Source: CAYQTE01 sp964420285 (GTDB taxonomy: Bacteria > Planctomycetota > Phycisphaerae > Tepidisphaerales > Tepidisphaeraceae). Taken from it: a stretch of 64,000 nt of DNA. The translations under genes and the position numbers were made by a program. Below the pieces are notes generated by a model, which made no database searches, was not told where the DNA came from, and saw only the letters and a list, made by a program, of their open reading frames with translations. Positions 16,910 to 24,780 of this stretch are shown piece by piece; the first letter of the stretch is position 1, and each line of letters opens with the position of its first letter. The stretch spans positions 1 through 64,000 of the forward strand of contig CAYQTE010000015.1 of assembly GCA_964420285.1 (NCBI GenBank), written 5' to 3'.

Positions 16910-18622
16910 ATGACAATGACCTCTTCGCTTACAGACATGCCGTTTCAGACGGCGATGGAACTGGAATTGACCGGGCGGCTGCCGGAGGCCGAGGCCGCCT
17001 ATCGCCGCATCGTCACGGCCAATCCGGACCACGCCGAGGCGTGCTATCGACTGGGCGGCATGATGTTGCGGTCCAACCAGCCCGGCGCGATCGATCTGCT
17101 GGCGCGGTCGGTGCGGCTGGCGCCGGCCAATTATTCCTGGGCCAACGATCTGGGCGTGGCGTACCACTGGCTCGGCCAGATCGACAACGCGATCACCTGC
17201 TATCAGCATGTGATTGCCCACGTGCCCGATCACGCCGGGGCGCTGTCCAATCTCGCCGAGGCCTGTCGAAGCCGCGGCCAGATTGCCGAGGGGTTGGAAT
17301 ATGCCCAGCGCGCCATCGCCGCCAAGCCGTATGTGCAGGACGGTTTCAACCAGGCCGGTTTGTGCCTGCTGGAGATGGGCAAGACGGATCAGGCGATGGC
17401 CAGCTTCCGCCGGGCGATGTCGCTCAATCCGACATCCGCCGAGCCGCGCTACAACCTGGGCAACGCGCTGGTTGCACAGGACCGCATCGAGGAGGCGATC
17501 GAAACCTATCAGCAGGCCCTGGCTCTGAATCCGCAGAATTCTCGCGCCATGGGAAATCTCGCCGTCGCCCGCCTTCACGCCGGCGATCCCCAGGCCGCCA
17601 TCGAAGGCTGCCGCGCCGCCATCGCCCTGGATCCCAATTTCGCCGAAGCCCACATGAACCTCGGCATGCTGTTTCTTCTCACCGGCCAATATGCCCCGGG
17701 GTTTGCCGAACACGAATGGCGACTAAAGGTGCGAAACTTCGCCGATCGTCGCTTCATCGCCGAGCCGGCCTGGGATGGCTCGACGGCTCCCAAGCCGGGC
17801 GAATCGGTGCTCCTGATCCATTCCGAGCAGGGAGTCGGCGACTCGATCCAATTCAGCCGGTTTGTCCCCGCCGCCAAAGCCCGCCAATGGAAAGTCATCC
17901 TGGAAGCCCATCCCAAGCTCTGCGGCCTGATGCGATCGTCGCCGGCTCTTGCGGATATCTCCATCATCCCCATCGCTACCCCCGATCAAATCCCGCCGCA
18001 CGATGCCCGCATCCCGCTGCTGAGCCTTCCGCAGGTTCTGGGATTGACCGATCCGGCCGGGCGCGAGTTCTCGACGCCGCTGCCGATGGAGCTGGACGCG
18101 GCGTTGCGCGAGGCGTGGCAGAAGCGCGTTGCCGATGCCGCCAAACCCGGGACCTTGAAGGTCGGCGTCGCCTGGAGCGGAAACCCCACACATCCGGAAG
18201 ACCGCCGCCGCTCGCTGCGGCTGGCGTCGCTGGCGCCGCTGGACTTGCCCGGCGTGTCGCTCTTCAGTCTGCAATTCGGACCCGGCGCCGCCGAGGCCGC
18301 TGGTGATAACCCGCCGCTCAAGCTCATCAACCTGACCGCCGAATCCGACGAGTTTGCGGAAACGGCCGCCATGATCGAGCAGTTGGACCTGGTCATCACG
18401 GCCGATACCGCCATCGCGCATCTGGCGGCGTCGCTGGGCAAGCCGACGTGGATCATCCTCTATTCCGTGCCCGACTGGCGATGGATGCTGGATCGCAGCG
18501 ATTCGCCGTGGTATCCGACGATCCGCATTTTCCGCCAGGTGCAACGCGGCGAATGGGACCATCCCGTTGCCCAGGCCGCCAAGGCTCTGGCCGAGCTCGC
18601 CGCCGCGCACGCCAACGGCTGA
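16910..18622 (+). CDS. TPR protein with glycosyltransferase-9-like domain (array copy 4)
   Basis: 570 aa from the ATG at 16910; an upstream in-frame TTG would overlap copy 3 and has no better ribosome site. It is the shortest and most diverged copy. TPRs occupy about 10-255. The junction reads HEWRLKV (about 264) in place of YEWRW, then IHSEQGVGDSIQF (about 302), VAWSGNPTHPEDRRRS (about 419) and ADTAIAHLAASLGKPTW (about 496). The catalytic-region pattern is kept although several small residues differ, so it is probably a functional relative with altered specificity. Confidence 0.85.
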   Translation: MTMTSSLTDMPFQTAMELELTGRLPEAEAAYRRIVTANPDHAEACYRLGGMMLRSNQPGAIDLLARSVRLAPANYSWANDLGVAYHWLGQIDNAITCYQHVIAHVPDHAGALSNLAEACRSRGQIAEGLEYAQRAIAAKPYVQDGFNQAGLCLLEMGKTDQAMASFRRAMSLNPTSAEPRYNLGNALVAQDRIEEAIETYQQALALNPQNSRAMGNLAVARLHAGDPQAAIEGCRAAIALDPNFAEAHMNLGMLFLLTGQYAPGFAEHEWRLKVRNFADRRFIAEPAWDGSTAPKPGESVLLIHSEQGVGDSIQFSRFVPAAKARQWKVILEAHPKLCGLMRSSPALADISIIPIATPDQIPPHDARIPLLSLPQVLGLTDPAGREFSTPLPMELDAALREAWQKRVADAAKPGTLKVGVAWSGNPTHPEDRRRSLRLASLAPLDLPGVSLFSLQFGPGAAEAAGDNPPLKLINLTAESDEFAETAAMIEQLDLVITADTAIAHLAASLGKPTWIILYSVPDWRWMLDRSDSPWYPTIRIFRQVQRGEWDHPVAQAAKALAELAAAHANG

Positions 18623-18648
18623 TTTGCCGATTCGGGACCGCTATTCCC

Positions 18649-20658
18649 ATGCAACTTACCATTGATCAAGCGGTCGCCCTGGCGCATCAGCATCAAACGT
18701 CCGGCCGCGTTGCTGATGCCGAGACCATCTACCACCATATCCTCGCCGCCGACGCCAGGCGGCCCGAGGCGCTGTACCGGCTGGGTCTGATTCTGCTGGA
18801 CCGCAGCGATCCGGCCGGTCTGGACCTGGTTCGCCGCGCCATCGCTGTCAAGCCGGATTATGCCGAGGCGCACATGTGCCTGGGCAATGAACTCCAGAAG
18901 AAGGGGCGTGTCGATGAGGCGATCGCGTGCTATCAGCGAGCGATCCTCTTCAATGGCGACTACGCCGAGGCTTACAACAACCTCGCCGCCATGCTCCAAA
19001 GCCAGGGCCGCATTGACGATGCCGTTGCGGCTTACCGCCGGGCGGTAACGCTGCGGCCGGATTATTTCGACGCCCTGGCCAATCTCGCCAATCTCCTGCA
19101 AGGCCTGGATCGCCCCAGGGAGGCGATTCCACTGGTCCGCCGCGCCGTCGAGTTACGCCCGGATTTTGCCCCGGCTCATGCTCATCTGGCCAACGCCCTG
19201 CGACTGGACGGCGCACTCATCGAGGCGGCCGAGCAATGCAACATGGCCCTCAAGCTCGATCCGCGCTGCGCGCTGGCGCATCAGACGATGGGCGGCATCC
19301 ATTTCGACGCCGAACGCTTTGAAGAAGCGCTGGAATCCTATAAGCACACCCTGGAATTGGCCCCCGACGCGATCGACGCCCTGGTCAATTCCGGCCTCAC
19401 TCTCGGCCGGCTGGGAAGACATGAAGAAGCTCACGCCACCTTGCGCCGGGCCGTCGAGTTGTCGCCCCGGGATTCGGCCGCCCATTTCAATCTGGGGAAT
19501 GCGCTGGAGGCGATGGATCGAATCCCCGAGGCACTGATCGAATACCGCACCGCCGCCGCGCTCAAGCCCAACGACTATCAACGCCAGAACAACCTGGGCA
19601 TGAGCCTGTTCCTCCTGGGCCAGTTCGATGAGGCCGCCGTCGCGCTCGAGAAAGCCACGGCCCTGGATCCCGCCCGCACCGAGGCCAGGTTCAATCTCGC
19701 TCTCAACCAGTTGATAACCGGCAATTTCCGCGACGGGTGGAAAAACTACGAAGTCCGCTGGTGCCAGCCCGCGTTCATCAAGCAAAAGTGCAATCTCAAC
19801 AAGCCGCAATGGGACGGCCGCCCGCCCGCGCCCGGCGCGGGCAACACCCTGCTGATCTGTCCCGAACAGGGTCTGGGCGACATGATCCAGTTCGTGCGCT
19901 TCGCCCCGCGCGCCATGCAGGCCGGCTGGAAGGTCATCCTCGAAGTCCAGTCCCCTTTGCGTGCGCTCTTTGAATCGGCCCGCCCCAAGCTCGCCGACCA
20001 GTTCGTCACCTGGCCCGCGCCGGCCGACAAGGAGTTCCAAGGCGTCGATACCCTGATCCACGTCGGCAGCATGCCCATGGTTCTGGACATCGATCCCACA
20101 GCGCCCGATTTTGACGCCCGGCCCTATCTTCAGGCCGATCCCGACCGCCGTGCCATCTGGCGCGAACGAATCGGTCCAGCCACCGGCCCCAGGGTCGGCC
20201 TGGTCTGGGCCGGTTCCCCGCGGCATCCGATGGACAATTTCCGCTCGATTCCCCTGTCCGCCTTCGCGCCCCTTTCGCGCTGCGGCGCCAGCCTCTTTAG
20301 TCTGCAACTGGGCCCCGCCGCACAACAACTCCTCCAGCCCCCGCCGGGTTTGCAAATCACCGACCTGTCCGACAAGATCGAGACCTTCGCCGACACGGCC
20401 GCCATCCTCGCCGAACTGGACCTGCTGATCACGATCGACTCGGCCCCCGCGCATCTGGCCGGGGCCATGGGCCGACCGTGCTGGCTGCTCTTGATGCAAG
20501 TCCCCGACTTCCGCTGGCTGATGAACCGCCCGGACACGCCGTGGTATCCGTCCCTCCGCCTCTATCGCCAAACCCAGCGTCACCAGTGGGGCCCGGTCAT
20601 CGACCGCGTGGCCAGCGACCTGTCCAAACTCTCGACACAAATGCGCGGCCCGGCCTGA
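18649..20658 (+). CDS. TPR protein with glycosyltransferase-9-like domain (array copy 5)
   Basis: 669 aa, the longest copy, from the ATG at 18649 (MQLTIDQAVALAHQHQ aligns with the N-termini of copies 1-3). About ten TPRs fill residues 10-355. The GT9-like part shows ICPEQGLGDMIQF (about 402), GLVWAGSPRHPMDNFRSIPL (about 515) and IDSAPAHLAGAMGRPCW (about 593). Codon choice at wobble positions is richer in C than in copies 1-2, which suggests the duplications are old. It closes the array; no clear terminator follows. Confidence 0.86.
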   Translation: MQLTIDQAVALAHQHQTSGRVADAETIYHHILAADARRPEALYRLGLILLDRSDPAGLDLVRRAIAVKPDYAEAHMCLGNELQKKGRVDEAIACYQRAILFNGDYAEAYNNLAAMLQSQGRIDDAVAAYRRAVTLRPDYFDALANLANLLQGLDRPREAIPLVRRAVELRPDFAPAHAHLANALRLDGALIEAAEQCNMALKLDPRCALAHQTMGGIHFDAERFEEALESYKHTLELAPDAIDALVNSGLTLGRLGRHEEAHATLRRAVELSPRDSAAHFNLGNALEAMDRIPEALIEYRTAAALKPNDYQRQNNLGMSLFLLGQFDEAAVALEKATALDPARTEARFNLALNQLITGNFRDGWKNYEVRWCQPAFIKQKCNLNKPQWDGRPPAPGAGNTLLICPEQGLGDMIQFVRFAPRAMQAGWKVILEVQSPLRALFESARPKLADQFVTWPAPADKEFQGVDTLIHVGSMPMVLDIDPTAPDFDARPYLQADPDRRAIWRERIGPATGPRVGLVWAGSPRHPMDNFRSIPLSAFAPLSRCGASLFSLQLGPAAQQLLQPPPGLQITDLSDKIETFADTAAILAELDLLITIDSAPAHLAGAMGRPCWLLLMQVPDFRWLMNRPDTPWYPSLRLYRQTQRHQWGPVIDRVASDLSKLSTQMRGPA

Positions 20659-21010
20659 CAATCGCCCGCGACCGGGGGCGGACTGCGGCCAAACTCTCCA
20701 TTTTCACATTCATCTACCGTGACTTGGGTAGAAATCGGCGAATGTCGCCTCCGGCGACAAAAAAATCTTGAATCTCTTCAAAAGATTTCAGGAATTTTTG
20801 TTGACATCGTCATATGGGCGCGCGATGTTATCGGGCGTCGCCGATGGATGGCGACTAAGAGGGCGCGGCACGCGGGCCGCACAAATCGTACTCTGAAATA
20901 AACTTAATGCCGCGAAATGTCGTGCAAACGCACACCGGGCCGGGCAACATCGTCGTCTTGCGCATTGGCGCCAAAAGGTGGAATCCCGGCCCTCAAAGAA
21001 GGGAGCGGTC
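20659..21010 (+). other. Intergenic region after the TPR-GT array
   Basis: No gene seen. It is AT-richer than its surroundings. It holds a TTGACA at 20801-20806 with a weak ATGTTA-like -10 about 18 bp on, a possible promoter for the short dockerin-like gene. A small GTCGCC-TCC-GGCGAC hairpin near 20748 is followed by A residues and not T, so it is not a forward terminator. Confidence 0.35.
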
Positions 21011-21292
21011 ATGAGGAAAGCCAGCCGCGAGGTCGGCTACGGCGACTCGACCGAAGACCCCCTGACGGTGCCGGCCGGGTGCGTCGAAGTGAGGTACGTG
21101 CCAAGCGGTGACGTGAACTTGGACGGTACCGTGAATATCACGGACTATACAAGGGCGATCAACAATCTTGGACTGGAGAGCAACGCTGACTATTCCGACG
21201 GCGACGTAAACGGCGACGGGGCCGTTGACAGCGTGGATTGCGGAATCATCCTCAACGATTGGCACGCACACTTGAACAGCAATGGGACGTGA
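21011..21292 (+). CDS. Short orphan dockerin-like protein
   Basis: 93 aa from the ATG at 21011 (GGGAGCGGTC upstream). Residues about 35-85 contain two calcium-loop segments, GDVNLDGTVNITDYTRAINN and DGDVNGDGAVDSVDCGIILN, the duplicated F-hand pattern of type I dockerin-like domains. In Planctomycetota such domains usually end large exported proteins. Here there is no signal peptide and no catalytic part, so this may be a remnant of a larger gene or a small adaptor. The following gene encodes a PEP-CTERM surface protein. Confidence 0.55.
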   Translation: MRKASREVGYGDSTEDPLTVPAGCVEVRYVPSGDVNLDGTVNITDYTRAINNLGLESNADYSDGDVNGDGAVDSVDCGIILNDWHAHLNSNGT

Positions 21293-21409
21293 TCGGCGGT
21301 CCGCGCCAATGTTGGATCGGCCCGCAAGGTAAGCGATCGATGTTTGTCGGTTCTTAAGCCCGCATGCGGCTTGGCTGTAACATCAAGTCTGCACGAGAAA
21401 GGAATCATT

Positions 21410-22351
21410 ATGCGTTACTCAAAATTCGCGGTTCCACCCGCCGTCGCGATCGCTTTGTTCGCGACTGTTCTCGCACCACTGACCGTTCGAGGCCAGATCT
21501 TTGTCACGGATCAATATACAGGTACGGTCGGGGAATATGGATTGGATGGCACGACCATTAACCCTGCCCTGATCTCGGACCTGATTGATGCGTCGGGCAT
21601 CACCGCCTCGGGATCGGACGTTTTCGCCACGAGGGACAATTACACGGTCAACGAATACACGACGTCCGGGGCGGTGGTGGCAGCGCCATTCGTCACCAGC
21701 TTAGGCCTGCCGCCTGGTAGCCCGCCGAGTGCCCCGTACGCCCTCGCCGTTTCCGGATCGAATCTTTACATCGCGAATCTAAGCGCGTCCTCTGTGGGTG
21801 AATACACGACCTCCGGCGCGGTCGTGAACGCTTCGCTGATCACCGGTTTAGGCGGCGTGCAGTCGATTGCGGCATCCGGATCGGATCTGTTTGTGCCTGC
21901 CAATGACGCCGTGGGCGAGTACACCTTGGCGGGGGCGCCTGTAAACACGTCCCTGATCGCGCCGGGGGCAACGACCGGAATTGCGATTTCCGGGTCGAAC
22001 CTATTTATCACCAACGGGGACGCCGGCACAATTAGTGAGTTCACGTTGGGTGCTACTCCAGGGACAATCGCCTCGTCGATCCCCTCGCTGATTACGGGTC
22101 TCCATCGCCCGGTCGGCATCACCACGTTTGGATCGGACCTGTTTGTCACGAATGAAGGCAATGGCATGCCCGCCGGCAGCGGCACGGTCGGTGAATACAC
22201 GCTATCTGGGGCCGTTGTGAATGCAGACCTGATCACGGGGTTGGACGAGCCGTACGGCATCGTCGTCGTCCCCGAGCCGGCGACGGGGGCGATCGCGGTG
22301 GTGGCAGGGTTGGCGTTGCTGGCTCGCCGGCCGCGGCGGCGGGTGGGGTGA
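21410..22351 (+). CDS. PEP-CTERM-sorted secreted repeat protein (beta-propeller-like)
   Basis: 313 aa from the ATG at 21410, preceded by AAAGGA; an N-terminal signal peptide follows (cleavage near RGQ). The mature protein is built from repeats of about 40-45 residues with VGEYTTSGAVVN, LITGL and ASGSDLFV themes, suggesting an NHL- or propeller-like fold. The C-terminus VPEPATG, a hydrophobic helix and ARRPRRR is a PEP-CTERM sorting signal, which is recognised by exosortase and leads to surface or matrix localisation. The ligand is unknown. No exosortase gene is in this window. Confidence 0.85.
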   Translation: MRYSKFAVPPAVAIALFATVLAPLTVRGQIFVTDQYTGTVGEYGLDGTTINPALISDLIDASGITASGSDVFATRDNYTVNEYTTSGAVVAAPFVTSLGLPPGSPPSAPYALAVSGSNLYIANLSASSVGEYTTSGAVVNASLITGLGGVQSIAASGSDLFVPANDAVGEYTLAGAPVNTSLIAPGATTGIAISGSNLFITNGDAGTISEFTLGATPGTIASSIPSLITGLHRPVGITTFGSDLFVTNEGNGMPAGSGTVGEYTLSGAVVNADLITGLDEPYGIVVVPEPATGAIAVVAGLALLARRPRRRVG

Positions 22352-22467
22352 AGCCGGGACCAGCAGAGCAGGGGAGCGAATGAAGCGGGTCGCAAGCGGT
22401 TGTCATGGTTCGTCGACCGCAGCCGACTAAACCGCTCCTGTCCGGATATCATCCGCCCCACGACTGG

Positions 22468-22881
22468 CTAGGAGATGGCCCGGGCGCCCAGGGCCGCCAG
22501 TTCGGCGTCCAGGTCTTCGGACAGGCCGCTGACGGCGACCGCTCCGACGATTTTGCCATTCACGGCCACCGGCACACCCCCGCCCCAGCCGACGTACCGG
22601 CTGTCGCCAAAGTATGCGATATCGAACCCCGATTGCGGGTCGCGCACGGCTTTGCCGATTTCCCGCGTGGGCTTGCCCTCCCGCGCGGCCGTCCACGCTT
22701 TGTTCCGCGCAATGTTGACCGGCGCCAGCGGCGAACCGTCCATCCGGTGCAGTGCCACCAGTTCGCCGCAGGCATCGGCGACGGCGATGGTGGCCGTGAG
22801 GTTCCGGCGGTTGAGTTCCGCGGTGACGGCGTTGATCGCCTTCAGTGCATCGTCCAGGCCGAGGCTCGGTATGGTTATCAT
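22468..22881 (-). CDS. HbpS/GlcG-like heme-binding family protein
   Basis: 137 aa, the usual size for the GlcG/HbpS (DUF336) family. Typical features are the N-terminal LGLDDALKAINAVTAEL helix, the AVADACGELVALHRMDG strand pair, NIARNKAWTA and the C-terminal GGVPVAVNGKIVGAVAVSG. Members form octamers; some bind heme or sense redox, others lie beside glycolate or diol metabolism genes. There is no signal peptide, so a cytosolic location is likely. It stands alone, convergent with the PEP-CTERM gene, and the context does not reveal its substrate. Confidence 0.88.
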   Translation of the reverse strand: MITIPSLGLDDALKAINAVTAELNRRNLTATIAVADACGELVALHRMDGSPLAPVNIARNKAWTAAREGKPTREIGKAVRDPQSGFDIAYFGDSRYVGWGGGVPVAVNGKIVGAVAVSGLSEDLDAELAALGARAIS

Positions 22882-22938
22882 GGCGAGCCATCTTGCTGAA
22901 TCGAGCCCCCATGTTCAAGCGGAGCGGGAACGGTCCGA

Positions 22939-22978
22939 GCAGGGGAGCAGGGGAACAGGGGAGCAGGGGAGCAGGGGA
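22939..22978. repeat. Short tandem repeat, 8-bp unit x5
   Basis: Five consecutive copies of GCAGGGGA, one with A in place of the first G. It lies between the HbpS-like gene and the hairpin at 23031. The rest of 22882-23376 shows no gene. Confidence 0.8.
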
Positions 22979-23030
22979 GATGAACGGGGACGCAGCTCGT
23001 TTTTGCACAGAATGTCATCCTCTTGCTTAG

Positions 23031-23072
23031 CAGCCTGTGGCAAAAGTCGCGCGGGACTTTTGCCACAGGCTG
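23031..23072. repeat. Perfect 18-bp-stem hairpin
   Basis: CAGCCTGTGGCAAAAGTC (23031-23048), a six-base loop, then its exact reverse complement (23055-23072). There is no T-run on either side, so it is not a standard terminator. It may be a REP-like element or a mobile-element relic. The downstream 23073-23376 holds nothing I recognise. Confidence 0.85.
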
Positions 23073-23376
23073 CCAGGCGCCACCAGTCCCGGCATCTCCG
23101 GCGCTGGGCCGCGAGCGGCCGGCAGGCATTTCCGGCCGATCGGGCGTCGTGCCGGGGTGACGAAAACGCGAAAAGTGTCACACAACAGTGCACGAGAAAG
23201 GAGTCGCTGCGCTGGTAGAAAGGAGAAGGTCGAGCCGGAGTCACAAGGCGGGCACTCACCAAGTCACCCTGTCGCCTCGTCATCTTGTCACTTCCTGCTG
23301 CCCCGCACGGCCGGAGGAGGAAGAGGCGATCGGTGCGGGAAAGTGATGTCCACCGTCGCCCAACGCCCATGGGAGT

Positions 23377-23588
23377 GTGCCCGAATTTCCGGGCGACCGC
23401 CTTTTCCTCCTCCCCATGTACTCAGGGGGAGGACGGAGGTGGGGGTTCTTCGCCATTGGTTCTGATATTTCGAAGCCGCGACCGACGCCATAGCGGTCAA
23501 CCCCCACCCAACCCTCCCCCTGCATACAGGGAGAGGGGATTAAGAGGTGGCCTCGCATGGGTTTACACTTGCCCGGAAAATCGGGCAC
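23377..23588 (+). repeat. 212-bp palindromic interspersed element, copy 1
   Basis: Bounded by an 18-bp terminal inverted repeat, GTGCCCGAATTTCCGGGC on the left and the reverse complement of GTGCCCGATTTTCCGGGC on the right (17 of 18 match). The interior carries two GGGGGAGG/CCTCCCC hairpins and is itself a diverged inverted repeat, so the whole can fold into one long stem. Two further copies of equal length lie at 42214 and 45519 (the latter inverted). It contains no ORF of its own: a MITE- or REP-like element by structure. Confidence 0.8.
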
Positions 23589-23775
23589 GCTCGCCCATGG
23601 CCCGCCATCGCCCAATCTTGCAATTCCGGCGGCGGATGAGTATGACAACGGGTCGATCCGGCCGGGCCTCAAACGGGCCGGCGGCCGCGGACCGCACGGG
23701 CTTTCCCGCCCGCGGAAAGCGTGCCGGCTTCGGGCAGGCGCCCATCGAACGGAAAACGGCGGAAGGACTCACTCC

Positions 23776-24738
23776 ATGAAACGATTCGCATTCCTGGCGG
23801 TTCTCGCGGCGGCGGCTGGGCTGGTCTTTTCGGGCTGCCAGAACTCCAGCGGCAGCAAGGTCAAGCTGGCCTTTGTCGCCAATAACGTCTCCAACTTCTG
23901 GACCATCTGCAGGCTTGGCGCCGAGCAGGCCGTCAAGGAACAGCCGAATATCGACCTCGATTTCCGGCTGAACCCCGACAAGACCGCGGCCGGGCAGAAG
24001 CAGATCGTGCAGGATCTTCTGGCCAAGGGAATCCAAGGCATCGCCATCAGCCCCTATGATCCGGCCAATCAGGGCGACTTGCTGAACAGCGTGGTCGATC
24101 AGAAGGCCGTGCTTGTGACCAGCGACAGCGATGCGCCCAACAGCAAGCGGGTGTGCTATATCGGCGCCGACAACGAGGCGGCAGGCGAACAGGCCGGACA
24201 GGAAATCGTCAAGGCTCTCCCTGATGGCGGGAAGATCATGCTGTTCGTCGGTGACATGGGCGCTCAAAACGCCATCGATCGCATCGCCGGAATCAAGACC
24301 GCGATCAAGGACTCGAAAGTTTCGATCATCGACGTCCGCACCGACGGCGCCAATACCCAGAACGCCAAGAACAACGCCGACGACACCATCACCAAATACC
24401 CGGATATTGCGATGCTGGTGGGCATTTATGATTACAACGGCCCGGCGATCGTGAACGCCGTGACCGGGGCCAACAAGATCGGCAAGATCAAAGTCGTCTG
24501 TTTTGACTATCAGGACGCGACGCTCAAGGGCATCAAGGATGGCGTCGTGACCTCGACGATCGTGCAGAATCCCTTCGAGTTCGGCCATCAGTCGATGTTG
24601 TTCATGTATAAATATGTGACCCAGACCGACCATTCGTTCGTGCCGGCCAGCAAGAAGATCATCATCCCGACTCGCGTGATCAACAAAGACAACGTGGATG
24701 CGTTCCAGGCCGATCTCGAGGCCAAGACCGGGAAGTAG
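23776..24738 (+). CDS. Sugar ABC transporter substrate-binding lipoprotein (RbsB-like)
   Basis: 320 aa. A type II signal peptide ends in a lipobox (LVFSGC, Cys about residue 20). The rest is a periplasmic-binding protein type 1 fold of the ribose/galactose/xylose class, beginning KLAFVANNVSNFW, with AISPYDPANQ and the hinge-region VGIYDYNGPAIVNAV. The start is the ATG at 23776, followed directly by the signal peptide. It heads the six-gene transport operon; 42 bp separate it from the ATPase gene. The substrate is not certain. A pentose or deoxyhexose is likely, given the rhamnose-type importer in the same operon. Confidence 0.88.
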   Translation: MKRFAFLAVLAAAAGLVFSGCQNSSGSKVKLAFVANNVSNFWTICRLGAEQAVKEQPNIDLDFRLNPDKTAAGQKQIVQDLLAKGIQGIAISPYDPANQGDLLNSVVDQKAVLVTSDSDAPNSKRVCYIGADNEAAGEQAGQEIVKALPDGGKIMLFVGDMGAQNAIDRIAGIKTAIKDSKVSIIDVRTDGANTQNAKNNADDTITKYPDIAMLVGIYDYNGPAIVNAVTGANKIGKIKVVCFDYQDATLKGIKDGVVTSTIVQNPFEFGHQSMLFMYKYVTQTDHSFVPASKKIIIPTRVINKDNVDAFQADLEAKTGK

Positions 24739-24780
24739 TCCGTCCGAATCTGTTGGGGCATCAGGGCCGCTGGCCGCGAT

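Noticed and set aside
20745..20768. GTCGCC-TCC-GGCGAC hairpin followed by A residues after the TPR array
   Set aside because: The homopolymer is A, not T, in the direction of transcription, so it is not a terminator for the array; on the minus strand the T-run precedes the stem.
22939..22978. Repeat cluster considered as a CRISPR array
   Set aside because: Units are 8 bp and contiguous with no spacers, and there are no cas genes.
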